Origin: Armatimonadota bacterium
Lineage (GTDB): Bacteria > Armatimonadota > Fimbriimonadia > Fimbriimonadales > GBS-DC
DNA: 41,982 nucleotides
Assembly: GCA_023511915.1 (NCBI GenBank)
Contig: JAIMAN010000020.1
Span: forward strand, 1-41,982
Reading direction: 5' to 3'
Part shown: in pieces, positions 33,929-40,742 of the stretch
Layout: every line of letters starts with the position of its first letter
Numbering within the stretch: the first letter of the stretch is position 1
Translations under genes and position numbers: made by a program
The notes under the pieces: model-generated
Told to the model about the DNA's origin: nothing
Database searches by the model: none
What the model saw: only the letters and a program-made list of their open reading frames with translations

Positions 33929-35464
33929 ATGTTGCTACACCAGATTATCGAGCGCGGCGCGGCAAACCATCCCGACAAGCCCGCGCTGATCTTCCGCGAC
34001 CAACCGATTTCGTATGCGCAGCTGTGGGGCGCGGTGAACGCCTTCGCACGCGGGCTGCGCGAGGAACTGGGCATTCAGGCAGGCGACCGCGTGGGGATTA
34101 TGCTGCCGAACCTGCCCCAGTTCGTGATTGCCTACCACGCGCTGGGCAGGCTGGGCGCAATCGCTGTGCCCGTGAACCCGCTGCTGAAAGCGCCCGAAAT
34201 CGCCTACATCTGGAACGACGCAGGGGTCAAAGCCGCCATTACCTTCCCGATGACGCTGGAGACCGTGCTGCACGCCAAACCCGAAATCCCCAGCATGCAG
34301 ACCGTGCTGGTGGTCGGCGCGGAGGGCGACCTGCCCGACGGCGTGCGCCCGTTCGACAGCCTCATGAAGCCCACTGGCGACCCGCTGCCCCCCGCGCCCG
34401 TCAGCGTCCACGACCCCGTCGTCTTCATCTACACCTCGGGCACGACGGGCTTCCCCAAAGGCGTGATGCTCTCCAGCGACAACATCCTGTTCGATATCGA
34501 GGCGTGCCAAGCGCTGCTGGAGTTAGACCCCGACGAGCGGTTCCTGAGCGTACTGCCGCTGTTCCACTCGTTCGGACAGACGGTGTGCATGAACTTCTGC
34601 CTGTGGCTGGGCGGAACCAGCGTGCTGATGGAACGCTTTATGCCCCAGCAGGCGTTGGACACGATCGAGCGGCATCGCATCACGCTGTTTCCTGGGGTGC
34701 CCGCGATGTACGCTGCCATCCTGCAAGTGCCCGCCGAGCGCGAGTACGACCTGAGCGCCCTCAAGTACTGCGTATCGGGCGGTGCGCCGATGCCTGAACC
34801 CATCCAACGCGCGTTCGAAGCGCGATTCGGCTGCGCCATTTTGGAAGGCGACGGACCCACCGAGTGTGCGCCCGTCACCAGCGTGAACCCGCCCCCACAC
34901 AAGGGCGTGCGCAAAATCGGGTCGGTCGGCATTCCGCTGCCTGGCGTTGAAATTAAAATCTTCGACGAGAACGACAACGAACTGCCGACGGGCGAAATCG
35001 GCGAAATCGTCGTGCGCGGGCGCAATGTGATGCTGGGCTACTACAACAACCCCGAAGCGACCGCCGAAGCGATGCGCAACGGCTGGTATCACACGGGCGA
35101 CATGGGCAAGTTCGACGAGGACGGCTACCTCTACATCGTCGATCGCAAGAAGGATATGATTATCGTCGGGGGCATCAATGTGTACCCCAGCGAGGTGGAG
35201 CGCGTGCTGATGGAGCATCCTGCGGTGGCGATGTGCGCGGTGATTGGCAAGCCCGACCCCGAACGCGGCGAGGTGCCCGTCGCCGTGATTGTGCCCAAGC
35301 CCGACACGCAGCCCGACCCACGCGAGATCATCCGCTTCGCCCGCGAGCGACTGGCAAACTTCAAAGTGCCCCGCGAGGTTATCTTCCGCAGCGAACTGCC
35401 CCTCTCCAACACGGGCAAGGTGCTGAAGCGTCTGCTTAAGAAAGAGTTGGAGCTGGAGGCATGA
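33929..35464 (+). CDS. Long-chain-fatty-acid--CoA ligase (AMP-forming)
   Basis: A 511-residue acyl-adenylate synthetase. The phosphate loop is FIYTSGTTGFPKG, followed by EGDGPTECAPV, the YHTGDMGKFDEDGYLYIVDR hinge region, IIVGGINVYPSEVE and the catalytic lysine in NTGKVLKR. It activates fatty acids with ATP and CoA for degradation or lipid synthesis; chain length cannot be read from sequence. The ATG at 33929 has AGGAGG. The stop overlaps the next gene's ATG (ATGA at 35461), so the two are translationally coupled. Confidence 0.92.
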   Translation: MLLHQIIERGAANHPDKPALIFRDQPISYAQLWGAVNAFARGLREELGIQAGDRVGIMLPNLPQFVIAYHALGRLGAIAVPVNPLLKAPEIAYIWNDAGVKAAITFPMTLETVLHAKPEIPSMQTVLVVGAEGDLPDGVRPFDSLMKPTGDPLPPAPVSVHDPVVFIYTSGTTGFPKGVMLSSDNILFDIEACQALLELDPDERFLSVLPLFHSFGQTVCMNFCLWLGGTSVLMERFMPQQALDTIERHRITLFPGVPAMYAAILQVPAEREYDLSALKYCVSGGAPMPEPIQRAFEARFGCAILEGDGPTECAPVTSVNPPPHKGVRKIGSVGIPLPGVEIKIFDENDNELPTGEIGEIVVRGRNVMLGYYNNPEATAEAMRNGWYHTGDMGKFDEDGYLYIVDRKKDMIIVGGINVYPSEVERVLMEHPAVAMCAVIGKPDPERGEVPVAVIVPKPDTQPDPREIIRFARERLANFKVPREVIFRSELPLSNTGKVLKRLLKKELELEA

Positions 35465-38067
35465 GGCGAATTTTCGCGCTGTGCGGGCTAATGATTGGGG
35501 TCGGCGTTGTGTTCGCCCTCACCCCCAGCCCCTCGCCCACTGCGTGGGCGAGGGGAGCCGCAATCGCCCTCACCCCCAGCCCCTCTCCCACACAGTGGGC
35601 GAGAGGAGCCGACTCCCCCTCTCCCAACTCGTTGGGAGAGGGGGACAAAGGGGGTGAGGGCAAATCCGTAATCTCCCCATCGCCGTCGGAAACTGTACCA
35701 TCGTCGATAGAAACTGTACCATCGCCATCGGAAACTGTACCATCGACGATAGAGACCTCGCGATCGGCGATCGCGACCATACAATCGGGAAACGCGACTG
35801 CCCAGCCTTCCAAGTCGCACACACTGGGCGTCGTGCTGGACTACCCTGCAGGCGACCTCGCCGCGCAACTAAGCCAACTCAAGGCGCAGGGCGTGCAGGA
35901 GGTGGTCATTCGCCTCGATGCGCTGCCCAGCCGCGAGGCGTGGCAATCGCTGCTGGAGACGGCGGAGGCGTCAGGGCTGGAGTGGCGACTGTGGCTGGCG
36001 AGCCTGCCCCGCACGGATGGCTGGACTATCGCGCCCGAACGCTATCGGATGGCAGGCAACGCCGACGGGGTCTACACGCTGATTGCGCCCGACGCGACGC
36101 GCCTGATGCTGGCGGTCTCGCCGCGCGAGACGCCGTACCTGCACCTGAGCAGTCTGCTGGAACTCAGCAACGGGCGCGCGACGACCGCCATCGGCGACAC
36201 CGCCGAGAGCGTGCTGCTGCTGTACCCCCTGCGCAAAGACGCCATGCCCGACCTGTGGGAGGGCTGGGACGCCTATCGCGACGCGCTGCTGCACCTGCTG
36301 ACGCACCGCGCCCCCAAGCAGGGCTTTCGCGGGTGGCTGCTGCAGAGCGACTGGGACATCCTGAGCGTCAGCACGCTGCCGACCAGCCCGCTGGCGCAGG
36401 CGGAATGGCTGGCGCACCTCAAGACGCGCTACCCCGACCTGACCGAACTGGAACGCGCGTGGGACACCAGCACGAAACTGGAGCGCCACGAGCAAGCCAC
36501 GCGGCTGATGCCCCTCTGGCGCGAGGGGCGCGGGCTGCCGTACCTCGTCGCGCCCGACGAGTCGGTCAAACCGCAGGAGTTAGACCCCAACCGCAGCCGC
36601 TTCTGGGACGACTGGCGGGCGTTTCTGGCGGAGCGGTGGCGCGTGCTGTTGGCGGGGCTGCGCACGATGCTGACGCGCCACACGCCGAACGCCGAGTTCA
36701 CCGTGCTACAGACCGCGCCCGACCCCGCCGAGTTGCCCTTGCCCGACGCCTTCGCCGACCCGCAGTTGCCCCTTGGCTGGTATCTGCCCGCCGCGCGACG
36801 CGACCAGTGGCGGACGCACCTGCTGCTGGAGACCCTGCGCCGTGAACGCACACTGGAGCCGCTAAGCACGCTGATTGCGGAGTGGTCAGCCGACGACGCC
36901 GAACGCGCCAGCATGTTCCAGACCTTCGCGCGGGAGATGGGCATCGAGCGCGTCTACTGGCGCGGGCGCGTGCCCGAAGAGGCGTGGCGCACGCTAACGC
37001 AGACCGACGCCCCGCCCGACGCGCTCACCCTGCAGCCGTTCCCCGCGACGCTGTGGGGGCTGACCGAAATCCGACGCTACCGCAGCGGCTGGTGGGCGCC
37101 CAGCGCGCAGCCCGACCTGCAGCCGCTGCTGTGGGGCTTCGAGATTCACGGCTTCCAGAAGGCGACCGAGGTGCGCACGCTGGACGCGCAGGGCAGGATG
37201 GAGATTACGCGCCAGCTGGAGCTGTGCCTGTGGGTGGACGAAGGCGAGCGGGAGATTACCCTGCGCCGTTTTGACCGCGCGCCGCTAACGGCGTTTGACC
37301 TGAACGGGCAGGCGGTTCGGCTGGATGTGCGCGGCGACCGCGTGCGCCTGCGCGTCGGCGCGACGCCTGTGCGCATTCGCGGCTTCCAGAGCGAGCCAAT
37401 CTGCGAGACCAGCGCGGAGGCGTGGACGGCGCGGGTCGCCGACCTGTTCAAGCGGGGCAACCCGACAGGGCAGGACGCGCGGGTGCTGAAGTTCAACTTC
37501 GACAACGCGGTCAGCCTCTATCGGCGCAACCCATCGCAGGGCTTCGCGCTGCTGCGCACCAACTGGTTCGAGTTCGAGCGGGCGTTTCAGCCGTATCGCT
37601 GGATTGAGGCGGAGAGCGCGCGCCAGCACGAGTTCGGCACGGTTCGCCGTGACCCCGCAATGAGCGGCGGCGCAACGCTGTGGCTGAACACGCCGATGCC
37701 TATCGAGAGCGCGTCGGCGACCTATGCGTTTAGCCTGCGCGAGGCGCAAGCCTACACGCTGTGGCTGGCAGTGCGCGGCGTCCCGTCGGGCAGTGTGGAG
37801 TGGCAGATTGCGCCCGCAGGCGAGGCGGAAGCGACAGCCCCAGCGGAGGGCACAGCGACTCTGTCTGCCGAGCGCGCCGTCGCCCGCTACGCCGACCAGT
37901 GCTACTGGCTGCCGCTGGGTGTGGCGACGCTAAAAGCGGGCGAGTATCGCCTCACGCTGCGCTGGAAGCCGAGCGCGCCCCAGCCGCCGCACTATGCCGA
38001 GTGGGACGCGATTCTGATTGCCCCGCCCAGCGTGCAGCCGAAGCACATCCTGCCGCCGACCTATTGA
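35461..38067 (+). CDS. Secreted protein with GH42-like TIM-barrel features and repeat-derived linker
   Basis: An 868-residue exported protein. A signal peptide (MRRIFALCGLMIGVGVVFA) is followed at once by ~50 residues encoded by family A repeat DNA ([13 protein letters not shown] and [13 protein letters not shown]), then six 7-residue tandem repeats (PSPSETV type). The folded part starts near TLGVVLDYPAGDL and looks like a (beta/alpha)8 domain; LTELERAWDTSTKLE and FWDDWRAFLAERW resemble GH42-type galactosidases. Catalytic residues cannot be placed with confidence. C-terminal parts look beta-rich, like carbohydrate-binding modules. It is coupled to the upstream ligase gene by an ATGA overlap, although a functional link is not obvious. 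Confidence 0.72.
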   Translation: MRRIFALCGLMIGVGVVFALTPSPSPTAWARGAAIALTPSPSPTQWARGADSPSPNSLGEGDKGGEGKSVISPSPSETVPSSIETVPSPSETVPSTIETSRSAIATIQSGNATAQPSKSHTLGVVLDYPAGDLAAQLSQLKAQGVQEVVIRLDALPSREAWQSLLETAEASGLEWRLWLASLPRTDGWTIAPERYRMAGNADGVYTLIAPDATRLMLAVSPRETPYLHLSSLLELSNGRATTAIGDTAESVLLLYPLRKDAMPDLWEGWDAYRDALLHLLTHRAPKQGFRGWLLQSDWDILSVSTLPTSPLAQAEWLAHLKTRYPDLTELERAWDTSTKLERHEQATRLMPLWREGRGLPYLVAPDESVKPQELDPNRSRFWDDWRAFLAERWRVLLAGLRTMLTRHTPNAEFTVLQTAPDPAELPLPDAFADPQLPLGWYLPAARRDQWRTHLLLETLRRERTLEPLSTLIAEWSADDAERASMFQTFAREMGIERVYWRGRVPEEAWRTLTQTDAPPDALTLQPFPATLWGLTEIRRYRSGWWAPSAQPDLQPLLWGFEIHGFQKATEVRTLDAQGRMEITRQLELCLWVDEGEREITLRRFDRAPLTAFDLNGQAVRLDVRGDRVRLRVGATPVRIRGFQSEPICETSAEAWTARVADLFKRGNPTGQDARVLKFNFDNAVSLYRRNPSQGFALLRTNWFEFERAFQPYRWIEAESARQHEFGTVRRDPAMSGGATLWLNTPMPIESASATYAFSLREAQAYTLWLAVRGVPSGSVEWQIAPAGEAEATAPAEGTATLSAERAVARYADQCYWLPLGVATLKAGEYRLTLRWKPSAPQPPHYAEWDAILIAPPSVQPKHILPPTY
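35514..35663. repeat. Family A terminal-arm array, copy 5 (coding)
   Basis: Two tandem left arms (GCCCTCACCCCCAGCCCCT plus a GCCCAC/GTGGGC hairpin each) and one CCCCCTCTCCCAAC/GTTGGGAGAGGGGG hairpin end in GGGGGTGAGGGCAAA. The central GGAGTGC core is missing. The 150 bases are in frame with the surrounding gene and lie directly at the signal-peptide cleavage region. Confidence 0.85.
35677..35802 (+). repeat. Six 21-base tandem repeats (7-residue units)
   Basis: Units start at 35677, 35698, 35719, 35740, 35761 and 35782, with consensus CCATCGNCGNNNGAAACTGTA. Units 1 and 3 are nearly identical, as are 2 and 4, so growth was probably by 42-base doublets; units 5 and 6 have diverged. Encoded heptads read PSPSETV, PSSIETV, PSPSETV, PSTIETS and so on, forming a flexible linker. 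Confidence 0.85.
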
Positions 38068-38073
38068 GCGAGG

Positions 38074-38079
38074 TACACT
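38074..38079 (+). promoter_or_regulatory. -10 box of the small membrane protein gene
   Basis: TACACT lies 27 bases before ATG 38107. Unlike the leaderless genes, the leader here includes a weak ribosome site (GGTAGGTGA). Confidence 0.4.
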
Positions 38080-38106
38080 TACGCCAGCAAGGGTAGGTGA
38101 GACGCT

Positions 38107-38664
38107 ATGCCGCGCTACGAAGGCATGACGGGGCTGATGCTGCTGTGGCTGGCGATGATGGTGATTGGCGGGCTGGTGGCGGGGCTGTGTACGCTGGGCG
38201 GCGTCGCCAACTTCGCCAAGTGGGGCGACTCGTCGCTGCTTGCGATTGCCATCACAGGCTACATCGTGCTGTTCGGCGGGATGGCGATTGTCGGGGGCGT
38301 GTCAGCGTATGGCTTGTGGAAGCACCGCAACCGCTTTCGGGGCGAGCCGCGCACGATTGAAAACGCCTATGTGGTCGCCTGCACCGCCGTCGACAAGCAA
38401 ACGGGCGAGACGGTCTACTACTGGCGCGATTACCCTGACCCGCTGGTCTACTATGTGCGCCTGCGCGAGCCGAACGGTAGGGAGAACGAGTACGAGACCG
38501 CGCGTGAGGTGTTCGAAACCGTCACGGAAGGCGCGCGGGGCACGGCGGTCTGTCAGGGGCAGTGGCTGTGCCGATTCGAGGCGTATCGCGGGGGCGCGAC
38601 GCCCCATGTCGCCCGCGGCGGAGAGTGGGAACCTCCTGGAACTTTTGACAGGAGCGAATCGTAA
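38107..38664 (+). CDS. Small two-helix membrane protein, function unknown
   Basis: A 185-residue protein. Two membrane helices (LMLLWLAMMVIGGLVAGLC at about 10-28 and LLAIAITGYIVLFGGMAIVG at about 44-65) precede a ~110-residue soluble domain with many Tyr, Arg and Glu (YYVRLREPNGRENEYETARE). The layout resembles DUF3592-type proteins, but I cannot confirm the family. ATG 38107 follows GGTAGGTGA. The end lies 11 bases before the darT start. Confidence 0.7.
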   Translation: MPRYEGMTGLMLLWLAMMVIGGLVAGLCTLGGVANFAKWGDSSLLAIAITGYIVLFGGMAIVGGVSAYGLWKHRNRFRGEPRTIENAYVVACTAVDKQTGETVYYWRDYPDPLVYYVRLREPNGRENEYETAREVFETVTEGARGTAVCQGQWLCRFEAYRGGATPHVARGGEWEPPGTFDRSES

Positions 38665-38667
38665 TAT
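38662..38667 (+). promoter_or_regulatory. -10 box of darT, leaderless type
   Basis: TAATAT ends 8 bases before ATG 38676. A TTGACA at 38645 lies only 11 bases upstream, too close to act as its -35. Confidence 0.4.
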
Positions 38668-38675
38668 GGCACTGT

Positions 38676-39299
38676 ATGAGAATAATCCTGTATCATATGA
38701 CCCACATTCAGAACCTACCGAGCATCATCGATGCGAAGGTTCTTTACTGCGACCAGCGTGTGCAAGCGATAAAGGCGCGTAGCATCGCTTATGTCAACTT
38801 CAAGGAGAAGCGTCGCGGCAAGCCTGTGCCCGTGCCGCCTGGAGGCGTCATCGCCGACTATGTGCCGTTCTACTTCGCGCCGTGTTCGCCGATGCTGTAC
38901 GCAATCCACACAGGTTGTGTCGACTCCAGCCTCACGCAGTCGGAGATTGTGTACCTAACGACCACTATCGAGGCGATTGCCAAAGCGGGCAAGCGGTTTG
39001 TGTTCACCGACTGCCATCCGCTAAGCCCTGTGGCGCACTTCAACAACGACCTGGACCTCCTGAACCGCTATGTGGACTGGAATGTGATGCGCTCGGCATA
39101 CTGGCACGACACCCCAGAGTACCCTCATCGCAAGAGCCGTCGCCAAGCGGAGTTTCTGGTGCATCAGACCGTCGAGTGGACGCTCATTCAGCACATCGGC
39201 GTGTACGACCAGGCGCGCTTGCTGCAGGTGAACGAATTTCTGGCGCCTGCGTCTCATAAGCCCCTCGTTTCCGTGCAGCGCGAGTGGTACTACCGATAG
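38676..39299 (+). CDS. darT: DarT-type DNA ADP-ribosyltransferase toxin (DUF4433)
   Basis: A 207-residue toxin that transfers ADP-ribose from NAD to thymine bases of single-stranded DNA and blocks replication. Family landmarks are ILYHMTHIQNLPSI at the N-terminus, RSIAYVNFKEKRR, VPVPPGGVIADYVPFYF with APCSPMLYAIHTG, and the catalytic region RRQAEFLVHQTVEW, where E159 matches the DarT catalytic Glu. Length is normal (about 210). It is followed by its macrodomain antitoxin, 21 bases downstream. ATG 38676 restores the conserved N-terminus. DarTG acts as a toxin-antitoxin and anti-phage system in other bacteria. Confidence 0.92.
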   Translation: MRIILYHMTHIQNLPSIIDAKVLYCDQRVQAIKARSIAYVNFKEKRRGKPVPVPPGGVIADYVPFYFAPCSPMLYAIHTGCVDSSLTQSEIVYLTTTIEAIAKAGKRFVFTDCHPLSPVAHFNNDLDLLNRYVDWNVMRSAYWHDTPEYPHRKSRRQAEFLVHQTVEWTLIQHIGVYDQARLLQVNEFLAPASHKPLVSVQREWYYR

Positions 39300-39307
39300 C
39301 ATCGAGG

Positions 39308-39313
39308 TATCAT
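39308..39313 (+). promoter_or_regulatory. -10 box of darG, leaderless type
   Basis: TATCAT ends 7 bases before ATG 39321 in the 21-base gap after darT. It could allow the antitoxin to be made independently of the toxin. Confidence 0.4.
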
Positions 39314-39320
39314 ACATCTG

Positions 39321-40322
39321 ATGGAGGCGACGCGCGTGATTCGGTTCATCCAGGGCAACCTGCTCGATTCCGACGCTGAGGCGTTGGTGAACACCGTCAA
39401 CATGCAGGGCGTGATGGGCAAGGGGATTGCGCTGGAGTTCAAAAGGCGATTCTCCGAGAACTACAACTTCTACCGCGAAAAGTGCAAGCAGGGACAGGTA
39501 CAAATCGGCAAGATGCTGGTGTTCCCCACTGGGAGTCTGCAGCCGCAGTATATCATCAACTTCCCGACCAAGCAGCACTGGCGCGGCAAGTCTAAAATCG
39601 AGTATATCCAGCGCGGTTTGGAAGACCTTGTGCGCGTGGTGCAGGAATATGGGATTCGCTCGATTGCGCTGCCGCCGTTGGGGTGCGGGCATGGCGGGTT
39701 GCGCTGGGAGCAGGTCAGACCGCTGATTGAGCGGGCGTTCGCCGCGCTGCCCGATGTGGAGGTGCAGGTCTACGAGCCGCGCGAGCCGTCGCTTGCGCCC
39801 CACGAGGCGTTCTTGCTGCACTTGATTGCCGTCTACAGCGAGATTAGTCCCGCGCCCACCCAAGAGGAACTCGAACTTCTGGCGGAGATTGCGCTACTTC
39901 AGCACGGCGACGCGCTGTTGCCCAGCAAGCCGAAGCGGCGCGGCTCGCCTGCGAAGCGACTCGTCAAGCAACTCATCGAGGCGTCCTTACTGGAAAGGGA
40001 CAAGATGGACAAGACGCTTGTTTTCGGCGTTGCGCCCGCGCAGCGACGCGAGCAAGCGCGTCAGGTGCTGGAAACGCACCCCGACTGGCAGTCGCGCGCG
40101 GAGCAGACGCTCGAACTTTTAGAGGGGTGCGATGGGCTGGCGGCGTTGCAAGCGGTGTCCGATGTGCTACGCATCCAATCGGATCCGATTCGCCGCCGCT
40201 ACTTCACCGCCGTGTGGCAAGCGTACCGCGAGCGGATGGCGGGTACAATTACGCCCGATGGACAAGATCCCGCGCATCGTGGTCGCCAAAGTGGGCTTAG
40301 ACGGGCACGATCGGGGCGCTAA
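39321..40322 (+). CDS. darG: DarG-type macrodomain antitoxin
   Basis: A 333-residue antitoxin whose macrodomain (about 1-155) removes ADP-ribose from thymine. Visible motifs are IQGNLLDSDAEALVNTVN, GVMGKGIALEFK, NFPTKQHWRGKSKI (with the conserved catalytic-type Lys, K84) and ALPPLGCGHGGLRW. The C-terminal half (APHEAFLLHLIAVYSEI onward) is the part that in other DarG proteins binds and blocks DarT. The last 21 codons overlap the following B12 gene in another frame, so the tail is probably accidental. ATG 39321 has TATCAT 7 bases upstream. Confidence 0.92.
   Translation: MEATRVIRFIQGNLLDSDAEALVNTVNMQGVMGKGIALEFKRRFSENYNFYREKCKQGQVQIGKMLVFPTGSLQPQYIINFPTKQHWRGKSKIEYIQRGLEDLVRVVQEYGIRSIALPPLGCGHGGLRWEQVRPLIERAFAALPDVEVQVYEPREPSLAPHEAFLLHLIAVYSEISPAPTQEELELLAEIALLQHGDALLPSKPKRRGSPAKRLVKQLIEASLLERDKMDKTLVFGVAPAQRREQARQVLETHPDWQSRAEQTLELLEGCDGLAALQAVSDVLRIQSDPIRRRYFTAVWQAYRERMAGTITPDGQDPAHRGRQSGLRRARSGR
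40244..40249 (+). promoter_or_regulatory. -10 box of the B12-binding gene, leaderless type
   Basis: TACAAT ends 8 bases before ATG 40258. It lies inside the darG reading frame. Confidence 0.5.
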
Positions 40323-40674
40323 AGTCGTCGCCCGCGCCCTGCGCGACGCCGGCTTCGAGGTCATCTACACGGGACTGCGCCGCACCCCCGAAGATGTCGT
40401 GCAAATCGCCATCCAAGAGGACGCCGACATCATCGCAATCAGCATCCTCTCAGGCGCGCACATGACGCTCGTGCCCAAAGTGCTGGAGGTTCTCAAGCAG
40501 CGCGACGCCGAAGATATTCTGGTGATTGCGGGCGGCACCATCCCCGACGACGACGCGGAAGCCCTCAAGCAAATGGGCGTCAAAGGCGTCTACCCCCCAG
40601 GCACGCTGATTGAGGATTTCGTCGCAGACATCCGCCGAATCTTAGCCGAGCGCGACCAGGCGACCGTGCGCTGA
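40258..40674 (+). CDS. B12-binding subunit of methylmalonyl-CoA mutase
   Basis: A 138-residue stand-alone cobalamin-binding domain. The signature DGHDRG (with the cobalt-ligating His), SILSGAHM and AGGTIPDDD are present. It pairs with a separate catalytic subunit to interconvert methylmalonyl-CoA and succinyl-CoA in propionate metabolism. The N-terminus IPRIVVAKVGLDGHDRGAKVV is standard, so ATG 40258 is firm; it overlaps darG by 65 bases. The catalytic subunit is not in this window. Confidence 0.93.
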   Translation: MDKIPRIVVAKVGLDGHDRGAKVVARALRDAGFEVIYTGLRRTPEDVVQIAIQEDADIIAISILSGAHMTLVPKVLEVLKQRDAEDILVIAGGTIPDDDAEALKQMGVKGVYPPGTLIEDFVADIRRILAERDQATVR

Positions 40675-40715
40675 TTGCCCCCTGCTGGCTGGCAGGAATC
40701 TGCCGCTGGGTGGGG

Positions 40716-40721
40716 TACAAT
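40716..40721 (+). promoter_or_regulatory. -10 box of the secreted protein gene at 40743
   Basis: TACAAT lies 21 bases before ATG 40743, followed by a GGAGG ribosome site, giving a short leader. Confidence 0.45.
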
Positions 40722-40742
40722 CGAAGCGTGGAGGCGAAATTG

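Noticed and set aside
35488-35868. Minus-strand frames across the tandem repeats (e.g. 35436-35822)
   Set aside because: They read the same repeats in antisense. The plus-strand frame has a signal peptide, coupling to the upstream gene and a long folded domain.
38645-38667. TTGACA at 38645 as the -35 of darT
   Set aside because: Only 11 bases separate it from TAATAT, far less than the usual 16-18.
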